Source: Clytia hemisphaerica (Eukaryota > Cnidaria > Hydrozoa > Leptothecata > Clytiidae). Taken from it: a DNA stretch of 64,000 nt. Location: contig CACVBU010001197.1 in assembly GCA_902728285.1 (NCBI GenBank), positions 257,140 through 321,139 on the forward strand, written 5' to 3'. Shown here one piece after another: positions 36,101 to 46,841 of the stretch. Positions within the stretch are counted from its first letter, which is position 1, and the number at the start of each line of letters is the position of its first letter. Position numbers and translations under genes: made by a program. The notes beneath the pieces are model-generated. The model was given only the letters and a program-made list of their open reading frames with translations, ran no database searches and was not told where the DNA came from.

Positions 36101-39100
36101 AATGGCAAATTTGAGGTGGTTCAAGGAAATTTCTCGAAAATACGAGACCGACCGTTTTGAGCGTAAAAGATTCTCCTACAAAAATAACTTTTACCCGCAT
36201 GTCGTCGCCGGCAAAATATTGAAATGATTTGAAAAGTAGCCATTCGTACGGCAAACGACCTCACTTCTTTGCAAGCGTTCAATGCAGTGTTTTACAGAAA
36301 GGAATTGAAGTCCTGAAAAGTGGTAATAATCAGGCAATTACTTATCTTTTTGAGGACATTTTTGGTTCAATTTAATCAGTAAATTTGAGAATCACACAAC
36401 AATATCAATCAATGTATGATGATTTTGACAAAGACTCTGTGTGATGGAATTTTTATCTGCTTTTGTTTGATGTGGTGAAGAGTGACAAAAGAAAAAGACT
36501 TCATTCTGAGGAAACATTATTGTTTTGGTTTATCTTTAGAAGAAAAGCATTCATACCAACAAAAACAAAACTTAAATCAATTTTGCTTGATAAATGAAGT
36601 TTGGAATTTATTTATGGGAAAGGACTTATTTGTGAATATTTGGTGGAAGTTTATCGTGTCTTGAATATAATCACAAATTTACGTTTGGCTCTTCTCCCAT
36701 CATCGGGCATCGGGAATATCACGGGGAAAAATCTACCTAGCTACATAGGGATCACGAGATTTGCGATTGGCTACGTTTCGAGAGATTCTTCTCCCATCAT
36801 TGGACATTGATGAATTTCACATTGCTACGTTTCGAGAGATTCTTCTCCCATCATTGGACATTGATGAATTTCACATGGAAAAAAAGCTAGCTAGCTTTAT
36901 TTTTGAAAACAATAATAGAAAAACAAAACAAAATTTGTTTTATAACAGAGACTGGAAGAAAGGTTAGGGAACAACATTTTAGCAATTTGATTGAATTTGG
37001 TTGAAGAATGAAATTTCTGGAAAGGTGAACCTTCATGCATGCTTCAAGATAATGTGATGCGAGGAAATATTTTTGGTTTCGTCATGTCATAAGAAGAGAG
37101 AGTTCATACCACTTTATACTTGCAAAACAAAACTAAGATTACTTTTACGTGGTCATATGAAAATATGGTGTACTTTTATACAAAAAGAGACATTGGTGAC
37201 CTCTGAAAAAATTACCCTCTTTTGCTTAATTGTAGGTGGACATTTTGCAATTTTTTGGAAAAAATCACCCAATTAGCATTTTGTAATGACCTCTAATTTA
37301 TCAAATTTTATGAATTTTCTCTGAGAGTACTGCCCCTGCATCTTCCACCCCCTACAAGTAAGCATAGAAGAGTACGATTGAATGCAGAATTTATGAAATG
37401 ATAAATAACAACAATCTCTACCCAAAATAATTATAAACAACACTCCATACAATTGTGAAAGTTGAAAAAGTGCTTTCCTACAGATTGTTGATGATTACTG
37501 TTAGTACCTTTAATAATGCTTAAAAACATCAAACTTGAGAGCTCGAATTTCTTGAGTCTATTTGCACATAAAACACATTATATCAGTACTCATGGTGTAC
37601 TCCACTTTTTGGCAATCTTTTATTTTTCCATCTTATTGTATTCCCTTGTATTATATGTATTAGATAAATAATCTCCTTTATTTTTTAACTTGATCACTGT
37701 TTTCAAAATATTATCCATTTCTGGTTTTATAATGTAAACATACACGTTTTTTTTTTTATAAGAACGTCAAAAATTTTCGAAGCCTTCGGATGTTCTTAGT
37801 TTTTTGGATTTGAAGCCTAAAAATGTTCTTAAAATGTTCTTATTTTCAGCATTTTTTTAGCATTTTGATGCAATTTCTTAAGAAATTGCATGTTTTTAAG
37901 TCTCCAAAGCCTTAGAATGTTCTTAGAATGTTCTTAAATTTTTGGGCATCGAAGCCTTATGTTCTTATATAGTTTGTTCTTATAAAAAAAAACGTGTACT
38001 CAACATGAAAAGTTTTTGCTTGATTGTCAGCCAATTAATTCGCTACAAAGAAATTCCATAAAAAATGGTTATAAGAATAAATTATCGAGCTTTTTTACTA
38101 TGTTTTAAATATTCACGAAATGAAACTGAAGTGTGTAAAGTATTTAATAGTATAAATTGTCTTATTTTTTCTTCAAACTTTTCTTCAAAACCATTTATTT
38201 GCTCTTTTATCTATGGCTTTTTCAAAAACATTTTCTGCAAGAGCCATGAATATATAAAAGAATATACACCAAACAAGCAGTTCTGAGCATGCTCTGGGTG
38301 TCTGTTTTATTAAAATGAAAGGTTAAACCAAAGAATTATAAGAAATATAATACTAACTATATTTGCGTTTTATGAACGTTTTGTGTGATAAGATTGAAAA
38401 GAAGAAACTAGATGTGCGCAATTGCAGTTAGGGAATTTCCCAATGTATATATGAATATCACCACAAACGATTATTACGCGTTCAGCATCTGGCTGTTCAA
38501 GCCGGCTCAAAAGATAATTGGCCTACCGCCCTCCTTTCAACGCATGGGACCATTCAAAAAGTACGTACGCTCGAGAGGGGGGATACTCCCAAAAACGTAC
38601 GAGGGGGAGGGGGTCCTTGAGGAGAAGTACGTACGCTCGTAATTTTTCCTAAACTGTCTTTTTTGGGAGAAGAACGCAATATTTTCACATCAAAAAATGG
38701 TTTTTGCGATTGTTATTTTTCATTTCTCCTTTGGTATTTTTGTTCATCTTATAGATTCTTTTAATTTCTTGAGACTTTGTTATAAATACGATTGGATGCC
38801 TACATATTCTACTGTTACAAGAGTTACACATTTCGACTTTGGTTAAGGGGTGTACTAAAAAGCGTACATACGCTGAGGAGGGGGTACACATAAAGCGTAC
38901 AAGGGGAGAGGGGGAGTCAAAAATTTGCCATTTTCGAGCATACTTTACGAACATACTTTTTGAATGGTCCCCCGCTGAGGCCTATGTTTGGAGTTCATAG
39001 GTAATGGGAACTGCAGACGTGCAGGCGCTCATTAACGTCCCCCATGTTGAATGGAAAAAAGGTGACACCGCCCAAACAGGGCGGGTGCAAAATCTACGCC

Positions 39101-39737
39101 CCAAACGTTTGTTCCGAAAAATTTTTTTTGAAAAGAGATTTTTGAACCCCCTCAGAAAAATCCCAGATCCGCCTCTGCAAATGACTTCAAATTATATGTC
39201 AATCGACACAGTATTTTACGTAGATTTCAAAAATAGTTCTATTTATACTGAGACGATTAATTTATCTGAGACGAGCAATTTAGAAAATGAGCATTATGGA
39301 GGAGTGTACTTTCCATTCATGTTTCAATAAATAGGATCTCCTCCACAGATCACATTTTACGAACTTCTCGTCTCAGACGATTTTTCCCTCTCAGTATAAA
39401 TGGAAATAATAGCTAGCAAAAAAATTCTGTCTTCAAATTACCCCCTCTTATTCCATCCCCCCGCTTATTAGAATTTAAAAATTTCCTACCCCCTGCTTAT
39501 TCGGACCCCCCCTCCCAAGGGCTGTATCAAAAGTAATGGCCCTTTGAAAGCATTGCCGGTATTTTGACACCTCTGCTACGTTTATACTAGTAATCGGCAG
39601 TGTCCGTTTTAAAACGAAAGTGAACAGATAAAGCAGACATTTCGAATGTATTAAAGTAACTTACATCGCTGTGTTTGCTGTGCGCCTGTAGCAGTTGTAA
39701 CAACTAGGATAGAAATCAAAAACTTAAGATTCATCAT
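30181..39737 (-). CDS. Secreted VWA protein with Thr-rich linker and CxC/helical tail (VWA gene 2)
   Basis: Exons: 39665-39737, 33099-33192, 31879-32687, 31124-31417 and, less surely, 30181-30197 (phase-compatible, encodes LKGDY and stop). It starts with a signal peptide (MMNLKFLISILVVTTATG). The VWA domain is split by an intron: a canonical MIDAS DSSGS in exon 2, then DDFTNIQDG and LMTDGKANRG in exon 3. Next come about 80 residues of nearly pure Pro/Thr repeat (TTTTTTPTTTT). Then C-K-C-x8-C (CKCEMDTNMLPC) and a helical Cys region (EECVLNLDCKLAQWK). Tail Cys spacing and the C.[FL]N[IL]..[RK]L.QWK motif match VWA gene 1. The CxC segment is fused to the mucin exon here. Intron 1 is about 6.5 kb because of a 5.7-kb insertion. 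Confidence 0.8.
30235..30446. mobile_element. Small MITE with CTAGACGATGCTATCGTC ends
   Basis: GCTAGACGATGCTATCGTCC on the left and GACGATAGGATCGTCTAGC on the right form an inverted repeat around about 170 bp of unrelated sequence. It is in the last intron of VWA gene 2. Confidence 0.55.
30481..30761. mobile_element. MITE, ACACC-TGTCTCACAG family
   Basis: Ends ACACCTGTCTCACAGTCC and GGGTCTGTGAAACGGGGGTGT; interior words CCCAGTGGGGCCGAAA and its inverse. Same family as 23861-24159. Confidence 0.6.
30876..31041. mobile_element. MITE, TGGGCTTTTCCAGAAAA family, copy 4 (left end eroded)
   Basis: The right end TTATTTTCTGGAAGAGCCCA and the CCCCCGGACA interior words match 24988-25245. The left end is reduced to AGAAAAAAATTGAATACGGG. 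It is in the intron just after exon 4 of VWA gene 2, the same intron position as copy 3 in VWA gene 1. Confidence 0.65.
31486..31652. mobile_element. TA-flanked MITE, CCTTATCGGGGAAAA terminal repeats
   Basis: TA-CCTTATCGGGGAAAAC on the left, GTTATCCCCGATAAGG-TA on the right. The interior repeats CGTCGGGGAAAATTTTCGTC. In intron 3 of VWA gene 2. A longer, more diverged relative lies at about 47993-48345. Confidence 0.8.
33375..33480. repeat. Left half of a repeat interrupted by the 5.7-kb insertion
   Basis: Starts ACACGTTCACTGCCGAGCCCC and ends ACTTTTGCTTCAAAT. It continues after the insertion at 39178 (CAAATGACTTCAAATTATATG). A contiguous relative lies at 57516-57860 in the tubulin gene. Confidence 0.7.
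36670..36880. repeat. Tandem duplication of GCTACGTTTCGAGAGATTCTTCTCCCATCAT
   Basis: A unit of about 60 bp carrying TACGTTTCGAGAGATTCTTC, TCCCATCATTGGACATTGAT and GAATTTCACAT occurs two to three times. The word also appears at 21180 (GACTACGTTTCGAGAGGCTC), showing it is dispersed. Confidence 0.6.
37743..37996. mobile_element. TA-flanked MITE, CACGTTTTTTTTATAAGAAC ends, copy A
   Basis: A complete 254-bp element with TA on both sides (37741-37742 and 37997-37998). The ends are CACGTTTTTTTTTTTATAAG and TTCTTATAAAAAAAAACGTG. The interior has alternating ATGTTCTTA and AAGCCT words. It is almost identical, in inverse orientation, to 42446-42684. Confidence 0.9.
38546..38971. mobile_element. MITE with GGGACCATTCAAAAAGTA ends
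   Basis: GGGACCATTCAAAAAGTACG at the left and TACTTTTTGAATGGTCCC at the right are inverse copies. GTACGTACGCTCG words recur inside. It is nested in the 5.7-kb element. Confidence 0.8.
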
Positions 39738-40114
39738 CTTGCTAATGTTTTGGTGCTTCTCCAAAAAGAGCTAGTGTTTTTCGAACAAATACATGGTACT
39801 TTTGAGCTTAAGTATGCTGGTCGTTTGAGAAAGTTAGGGGGTTGGCATGACGCTTATTGCACCTGATTTTATGTTATAAAGCTTTGGCTTTGATACCCCC
39901 GTTTCAATAGTATTCTCAGATTTGTCAAGTAAATAATTTAAAGGTTAACTTGTGACGAGAAATTGAACACGAAATCTAGAAGCCAAAGAATGCACGCTAA
40001 GGCTGTTGGCAATTATGATTAATTAAAGATTCAACTTAACGTAGTCAAACTTTTAGCAAGTTTAAATACGGGTTCAATTTTAGTATTTCTTACACTCTAT
40101 TTTTAAAACTATTA

Positions 40115-40474
40115 CACGATTTTTTTTATTAGAACCCAGTTTATAAGAACATTGAGGCTGAAATTCGTCAAAAAATTAAGAACATGATAGGAACAAGCCC
40201 AGCCTCAGTTTGGAAAAAAATGACAAGAAACTACAATTTTTTCCTCTTTTCAAGCAGTTTTAACCGAACTTAGGGATGGATTTTCTAAAATCGAGAGTCA
40301 AATATTGTCCAAATTTTACCAATTTAAAGTGCTTTTTATTTTGTATGATATTTTCGATTCAGAGTAGTCTGAAAATTTAAGAACGCATTTAAGAACAATT
40401 TAGGCTGAAAACTGCCAAAAAAATAAGCACAACCAGGCTCAGCCAAATTTTAGGTGTTCTAATAAAAAAACGTG
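40115..40474. mobile_element. TA-flanked MITE, CACG(A/T)TTTTTTTTATTAGAAC ends, copy B
   Basis: TA at 40113-40114 and 40475-40476. The ends are CACGATTTTTTTTATTAGAAC-like and GTGTTCTAATAAAAAAACGTG-like. The interior, with AACATTGAGGCTGAAATTCG and GTTTGGAAAAAAATGACAAG, matches 49116-49482 closely. Confidence 0.85.
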
Positions 40475-41018
40475 TATATCGATTATGTAACGAGCTGTGG
40501 TTATTTCATTAAAATGAAACAGGAAATGGAGTGCTGGTGATCGAGCATGCGAATTCTTTAACGAAGAAATTTTGGTTTTTTCTATACAAGGTTATCACTT
40601 GAATGACACTTCTTTTCGTGTTGCGGAAAATCACATCGTTTAACGAGGCTATTGTTATTTAGGAGCACAACCAAATTTTTGAAAAGAATTTGGATGGGAA
40701 ATTTAGTGGTTTAATTTCCCATCCAGAAATCTCGGGGTTAACCCTTCGTGCTTGGAAGTCTTTGCAGTGAGCTTACATATTTTGTATCAGCTTAATTATC
40801 CCTGCATCAGTGTCTTGGTCAAATCAGTTTCGGTCATGGAAGCCTCGTTGAAAACAATCCTCGAAAATATTCCGGTGAAAAATCTGTCAGCAAGGAGAAA
40901 ATATCATTTTATTATTATTTGAATTTGAAATACGATAGATAAACTTTAATCTCATAACAGATCATCCAAAAAATTATCTCTAAAGAACAAAGCGGTGCGC
41001 CAACCTTGGCAGATTTTC

Positions 41019-41785
41019 TTACATAGTCATGGCCTTTGGAGTGTGTACGTGCCGAGCGCGGAGTACCAGATACAGCTTGGAGATTAGATAAACTAAAGTC
41101 CACATAATGATAAAATAATACGCAGCAGAGACCAAAACAGCAGTGGCTTTTGATATAAAATATTTGAATAGTCAGGCATAGCATTAATTTAATAACAAAA
41201 GCTGGGTTTTCATTGATAAAACTTGTTGAAGTTAAGGAGACATTCGATTTGTGAAGACTCTACTGTAAGCTGTAATTTGCGGTACTTATAAAATACGCCG
41301 TAAAATAGCAAGCAAACATCAATAAGCAGTCCAGAAACGACCGTTTTGTATATAAATTTTCATTTTATGCTCGCGACAAATAACTTCCTTTCACGCGTAA
41401 AAAGTTTGTACCCAACAATTTTATTTTCCTTTTCGTTTTACTTTTTGAGCTACTGAAGAGCTTTTTCCTTCAGAAATACTAAGAATTCATTTATTTGAAA
41501 ACACAGAAGACCGTATTATTAGGGACATGTATTTTTTTAAAGAAAATTTTCTCCCTTCCTTTTTGAAAGTCTTCGCTTTTAATATAATAAATTTTTCCTT
41601 CGAAAATACCAAATACTTTTCCTTTAAAATTACAAATATCTTTAAAAAAACACTTTTTCGAAAAAACAAGCGATTTTTTTTCAAAAGGAAGAAAAACAAA
41701 AGAATATAATATAAAATGTGTGAAAATTGGAAAGGAAACAAAAATTCACTACCTTGGGTAGCACGATGGACAAGATGAACGGGTT
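41019..41785 (-). CDS. Possible small membrane-protein gene (weak)
   Basis: On the minus strand a TATAAATA (41815-41808) is followed by a leader with a GT donor (ACCCAAG|GTAGTG, exon edge 41753). A candidate last exon (41019-41146, after acceptor CAAAAG) encodes a hydrophobic stretch (VSAAYYFIIMWTLVYLI) and a short basic tail (ARHVHTPKAMTM). It ends 106 bp before an AATAAA (40913-40908). No connecting start-codon exon could be fixed, and I recognise no family. This could be chance. Confidence 0.25.
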
Positions 41786-42445
41786 ATTCTACTCTTCTCA
41801 AGTCTTATATTTATATCATAACAAAGATAACAAAGGCAAAATCATCATCAGCTTGTCAAAACTCCGACTAATATTTCAAAAATGACTCAAAAGTATGGAA
41901 TAATTTTAGAGAGCATGGGATTGAAATTGTGATAATCTTATATGCTCTCAACATTTGGCATACTATTTTCTTCAAGTCATAAAAAATTATTGGAGTTACA
42001 AAAAATATTCAAAAGTATACACGCTGTGTATATGTCTGCATTTCAGAGTTGAAAAATGTTGATGAAATATGTTGCAAACTTATGAAAAATTTGAGAATAA
42101 TTCTTTTCTGAATTTCTAGTAATGCTCAAGCTCTATCAATCCTTTTACTTAGATAATTCGGAAATTCAAAGCAATAAAACTGTGACGAAACACTGTCGAA
42201 TTCTTTGTACCAATTTTGAAATACAGGCGGCAACGACGCGGCAACGAAGGCTCGCTAAAGAAGATAGATGTCCAGTCGTTTATATAGTTTTCCTGCATTT
42301 TGCAAGAGAAAGAACCTAAAGCGAATCCTTGTATTTTTCAAGGAAAATCGGAAAATCGACCAACACAAGTTCGTGTATTTCCCAAGGAAAAAAATACGAA
42401 AGATAATTTTGATATGTTTCAATAGAATTATCTAAACCTTTTTTA

Positions 42446-42684
42446 CACGTTTTTTTTTTATAAGAACATAAGGCTTCGAGGCCCAAAAATTTAAGAACAT
42501 TCTAAGAACATTCTAAGGCTTTGGTGACTTAAAAACATGCATTTTCTTAAGAAATTACATCAAAATGCTCAAAAAATGCTGAAAATAAGAACATTTTAAG
42601 AACATTTTTAGGCTTCAAATCCAAAAAACTAAGAACATCCGAAGGCTTCGAAAATTTTTGACGTTCTTATAAAAAAAAAACGTG
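42446..42684. mobile_element. TA-flanked MITE, CACGTTTTTTTTATAAGAAC ends, copy C
   Basis: 239-bp complete element with TA at 42444-42445 and 42685-42686. Read in reverse it matches 37743-37996 nearly base for base, except for a 15-bp difference beside the right terminal repeat. Confidence 0.9.
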
Positions 42685-42854
42685 TATGCGACTTTTCAGT
42701 TTCACCAAGTAGATTTTTCAAGAAAAATCGCTTTCTGTCTTAAAAAAAATTATTGAAAATGGTAGAATTACTTTGATCATCGAATCGAAACTTTATTAGC
42801 AAGGAAAGAAGATCTTTCGTTGCTAAAATCTACTGCAATCATTTGCAATCAACT

Positions 42855-44435
42855 TTCATTTACGTAAACGATCTACATAACACATCGAAACTACTTGATT
42901 TTATACTATTTGCTGACTAATCTTTTCTATTCAAACAAAGACCTAAAAACACTTTTTGAAGTAGTTAACAATGAACTTAACCTTATAAATAACTGGTTTG
43001 TCGCTAACAAATTATCACTGAATGTTAAAAAAACGAAGTACATACTTTTCTGTAAACGCAGTAAAGTTGACGACCTACCTTTAAGACTCCCTTCCTTACG
43101 AATTAACGATACAGAAATTAAACGAGTTTACGATACAAGCTTCCTTGGAGTAATAATTGACGAATCCTTAAATTGGAATAAACACATTAAAACCAAATCT
43201 CTAAAAACATCGGAGTTCTTTTTAAAGCTAAGCAAGTCCTTGAACTAAACTCGCTCAAAAAACTTTACTTTGCATTTATTCACAGTTATTTAAATTATTG
43301 TAACATAATATGGGGTAGTACTTTTAAATCGAACTTAAAAAAACTCTTTAGTAAACAAAAACATGCACTCCGCATCATGTTTGGTGTAAATAAATTTAGT
43401 CCGGTTAATCATCACTTTAAAGACTTAGGCGCGCTTAATATCTATCAAATAAACATCTACCCATAGAGGTATAAAGAAAGACAGGAGATGAATTTGTCGG
43501 TAATTGGTCGTTAAAGTCTTTTGATTTCTTTTATGTAATAAATCAAAAGAAATTCTAGGCTCGCCCGACGAAATACGACTTTTTAGTAGAACTCAAGTCT
43601 GTTCTGTACATTCTTACTTTCAACATCGAAGATTTCTAGCCTTCTAATATACGAGAATAAAATAAAATTTAGCTCCACGAAATAAGTTTGCGTTCAATTT
43701 TGGCATCCATTAAATTTTGTTTTGAAAAGATATTTTCTCTAGCCAGAAAATAAAAAGTTCTTTATAAGCACACACAATTTCAGACCCAATTTGTAGACAA
43801 AAGGTCGCTGGAGAATTTTGGAGGAAAGTATTAAGCAATAGGGTTCACCTTGAAGAAAATGTTGATCGAAAAATCTTGTCATTTGATGAAGGATTGCAAA
43901 GTTTACAGGCCCTTTTTTAGTCCAAATATTTTCTTACACCAATGTCAGAAACAATGAATCTCGTCTCATCTTATTTCCAACACTTAAGTTAGTCAATAAG
44001 ATTTCACCTATCAACAAAAGAACTCATTAAAAATGCACGATATATGAGATTATGAGCATGCCTACCTCGTAATTTTTTTAATCGTAGGGCGAGCATGGTT
44101 ACAATAGCATACTTCTCCTGTTTCTTTATACCTCCATGATCTACCAGACAATTGCATTTATGCAAAGCGTTAAAACTAAAACCTGTCCTGACTTATTTTT
44201 GAACCAATTTCCTCAAATAAATCATAAATACCAAACAAGATACTCAAAAAATGCTTTTAAAATACAGGGTGCACGATTAGATGTCAAAAGGTTTGCTATT
44301 AGATAAGGGGTCCTTTTATGTGGAACAATGTTCTTAGTAGTGATCTCAAAGAAACTTGTGGAGAAAAATCAAAACTATGTTTCCAAAATGCTGTAAAGAA
44401 ATATATCTTTAAACCCTACCTACTGAGAGCTATTT
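42855..44435 (+). mobile_element. Broken LINE reverse transcriptase interrupted by a DNA element
   Basis: 42855-43461 and 44139-44435 encode the C-terminal half of a jockey/CR1-like reverse transcriptase: FIYVNDLHN, then 'NNWFVANKLSLNVKKTKY', FLGVIIDESLNW, HSYLNYCNIIWGS and, after the interruption, 'TRYSKNAFKIQG'. The catalytic FADD motif is destroyed: about 5 bases are missing after FAD, which shifts the frame. Another shift lies near 43225. The 43462-44138 block is a separate element that inserted later. The copy cannot make an active enzyme. Confidence 0.85.
43462..44138. mobile_element. DNA element inserted in the LINE, 7-bp target duplication
   Basis: Terminal repeats CATAGAGGTATAAAGAAAG and, inversely, CATGGAGGTATAAAGAAAC. 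The flanks are ATCTACC at 43455-43461 and 44139-44145. Removing the element and one flank restores the LINE reading frame. It is 677 bp with no evident transposase; the superfamily is unclear. Confidence 0.85.
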
Positions 44436-44439
44436 GGGT

Positions 44440-45900
44440 CCCTTAGAACTGAAAGGGGGGGCACATAGTGCCCCCCCCCCCCCGTGGATAACTTAGGATA
44501 GGAGCATTATTTGGTTACCAAATTTGGTACAGCAATGCTTAAACATATAACAAACAAATTTATCAAATTTTTTTTTGGAAAATTGAATGCAATTTTTGAT
44601 GACGTCATCAATTGTATCAACAATTTGCAAAAATCAACCAAAAAACTCAAAAAAAATGATGTTTCTTAAAATTGCTATTAAAACAGAAGGAGAAAAACAT
44701 TCTCCTTCATTTTGCTTTTATTTGAAAGCTTTTACAATGTACTAAATGGAAATTAAAATCTAAATCAATAATTTTGTCGAGACGTTCTACTATAGCGCGC
44801 CAAAACCGAAGAAAATGTTTTAAACTTTCAAAACCGCGTAAAATCAGAACATTTCAACTTTTTCAAGTCAGGGATACTTTTTTTGTCATATTTATATTTA
44901 TTTTTTGCTGCTAATTCTACTTTAAGATGTAATAGAGGCAGTACAAATGAAATGGACCATTAAAGTATACCTGGTAACATGTTATTGTATCTTGGAGTAA
45001 GCACATAAAAAAGAGCAAAATAGCCTGCGCTGCAGTTGTGGGATGGTAGTGGTCACCGACAAACCTGTCATTAGGACTAAAATAATTGACCAATGAAAAA
45101 AATTTTTTAACCAAAACATTCCCCATAAAATTTGATGAAAAGTCATAAAATTTCAGCTTCATAGCCTCACTAGTTAAAAAATGCCAGCCAATTTTCTAAC
45201 AGGGGGTAGGGTTAACACAGATGTTGAGAAATATTACTAAATGACAATTTATCATATAGGTGTAAATAAATTATATAATCCTTTTTTTCTTCTTTATTCT
45301 TTTATTTCTCGTTTTCTATTATATGAAACATGTAGCAGATGTAAATAAACACTTTCGCAATCAAGGGGATAGGTGAAAAGGTAACAATGCCTTCTTCTAT
45401 CTCCTGCGAATGTTTTTAGCGTAAACCATTTTTTATCTCACAAACAATAGCTATAAAACTTTTAACGTGTAATTTTATGATAGCTTAGTGATTAAACGCA
45501 AATAATTAAACGAAAAAAAAAAATCAAGAGTATCTACTTTGAAAGAAAATTAGGTATTTAAAAATGAAACGGAAGATTAACGTTCAACTTCAATTCAAAC
45601 AAATTTTCAAAAAAGAAGATTAAAGAAATAGGAAAAACTACATGTTTTCATGGCTTTCATTTTAAGGCTAAAAATTGACCAATTGGAAGGTCAATGAGGA
45701 ATACGATTTATGTATAATGCCTATTACAGATGTGATGTCCAAAACTATGAGAGAAAAAAAGTTAATTCCCCCGTAAAGCAAAAGCCCTAAAACTCGTGAC
45801 AGTCTCTTCTTGTTACTAGTACGTCTGAAGTAGTTTGTAAAATAGTAGACTTTCGATAGTTCGATTCTTTCCATTATATATAGTACTTTTCCATTCAAAA
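44440..45900. other. Gene-free AT-rich stretch
   Basis: I see no gene. A short hairpin of G and C runs (GGGGGGGCACATAGTGCCCCCC) lies at 44455-44483. Confidence 0.4.
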
Positions 45901-45944
45901 TTTAAAATCGGAAAGACTTTTTCCACGAAAGTTTTCCTCTGAAA

Positions 45945-46097
45945 AAAATACAACAATTTATGAATATTTTTCCTTCGAAGTACAAAGAATTTTACCAAAA
46001 ATCACTTTTTGGTGGTGAGATAGTATAGCTTGAGATGAAATACATAGCTAGACAATATCCAATATCGCTACTAGCGATCGTCGGCCTCGTGGCCCTA
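45945..46097. repeat. Duplicated segment, uninterrupted copy
   Basis: Inverse copy of 49033-49113 plus 49485-49560. It spans the sequence CTATACTATCTCACCACC (minus strand), which in the other copy is split at the TA by a 367-bp MITE. It ends with the tRNA-like start GGCCTCGTGGCCCT. Confidence 0.85.
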
Positions 46098-46115
46098 TAT
46101 TCCGAGCTATATTCC

Positions 46116-46560
46116 TTATCTATATGGCACCCAAATGGTGAAATTTTCATCCGACACGCTAAAGCTCTGGAAGGTCGGGAAAATTTTCAACATCTGCTGG
46201 AAGGTTTACATTACGGAATTTTGCGAAACCGCGTCAAGAATTTTTCAGCGGGAGGTCTGGTAACCCAGCCCTCGTTTTCGGGGATTGGCGGGTCCAACCA
46301 AAATATTTTTACCTTTATATACAAGGGCTGTTGAGCCCGACTGAGAGGATGTGCACATCAAAGGCCAACTATCATTCCTCTTCGATGGTAAATTGGCCCG
46401 CTCCCTTTAGAGCTTTAGCGCGAGCGGCCGCCAATCCGCCATCGGAATTATCTGGCACCCGATGTAGAAATTTTCTTCCGACACGCTAAAGCTCTGAAGG
46501 TCGGGAAAATTTTCAACATCTGGAAGACATACATTACGGAATTTCGCCTGACCACGTAAT
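46116..46560. mobile_element. MITE, TATCTGGCACCC / GGCGGCCGCC family, one full and one partial copy
   Basis: Reads inverse to 62859-63182: GGCACCCAAATGGTGAAA, GCTAAAGCTCTGGAAGGTCG, then GCGGCCGCCAATCCGCCATC and ATTATCTGGCACCC. A second partial copy follows at 46450-46560. Another fragment is at 47765-47990 (GGGCGGCCGCCAATACGCCATC). Confidence 0.7.
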
Positions 46561-46841
46561 TTTTTAGAAAAATGGGCCCGAGTGCAATTTGGACAGGGAA
46601 GGTGTCATGGCCGACAAAATTTGGGTAAGAAAAAACTTCAAAAGGTTTCACGAAATAAATTCAAATACAAAACTTTTTGGAGAAGGAATCATGCAAAATA
46701 TTATCATTCTTTTCACAAGGAGGGCATGTACAAATACTCAAATAAGTATTTTTCCTTCTTTAAACTGATCACAGAAGCAAAAACAAAATAGAAATAACAT
46801 TGTACACAAAAAAGCCTGAAAGAAGAGAAAAGTCATAATCA

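Larger units (their letters stand above)
33481..39177. mobile_element. 5.7-kb inserted element in intron 1 of VWA gene 2
   Basis: The ends are CAGCGGCGGATCTGAGGGGG... and its inverse, CCCCCTCAGAAAAATCCCAG-ATCCGCCTCTG. The flanks are CAAAT on both sides (33476-33480 and 39178-39182), a 5-bp direct repeat. I found no intact transposase frame in it. It contains smaller nested MITEs at 37743-37996 and 38546-38971. It may be a non-autonomous or decayed DNA transposon that collected later insertions. Confidence 0.6.

Noticed and set aside
46035..46334. A 99-residue plus-strand frame with a hydrophobic start
   Set aside because: It runs from the duplicated tRNA flank into a GGCGGCCGCC-family MITE, so the frame is accidental.
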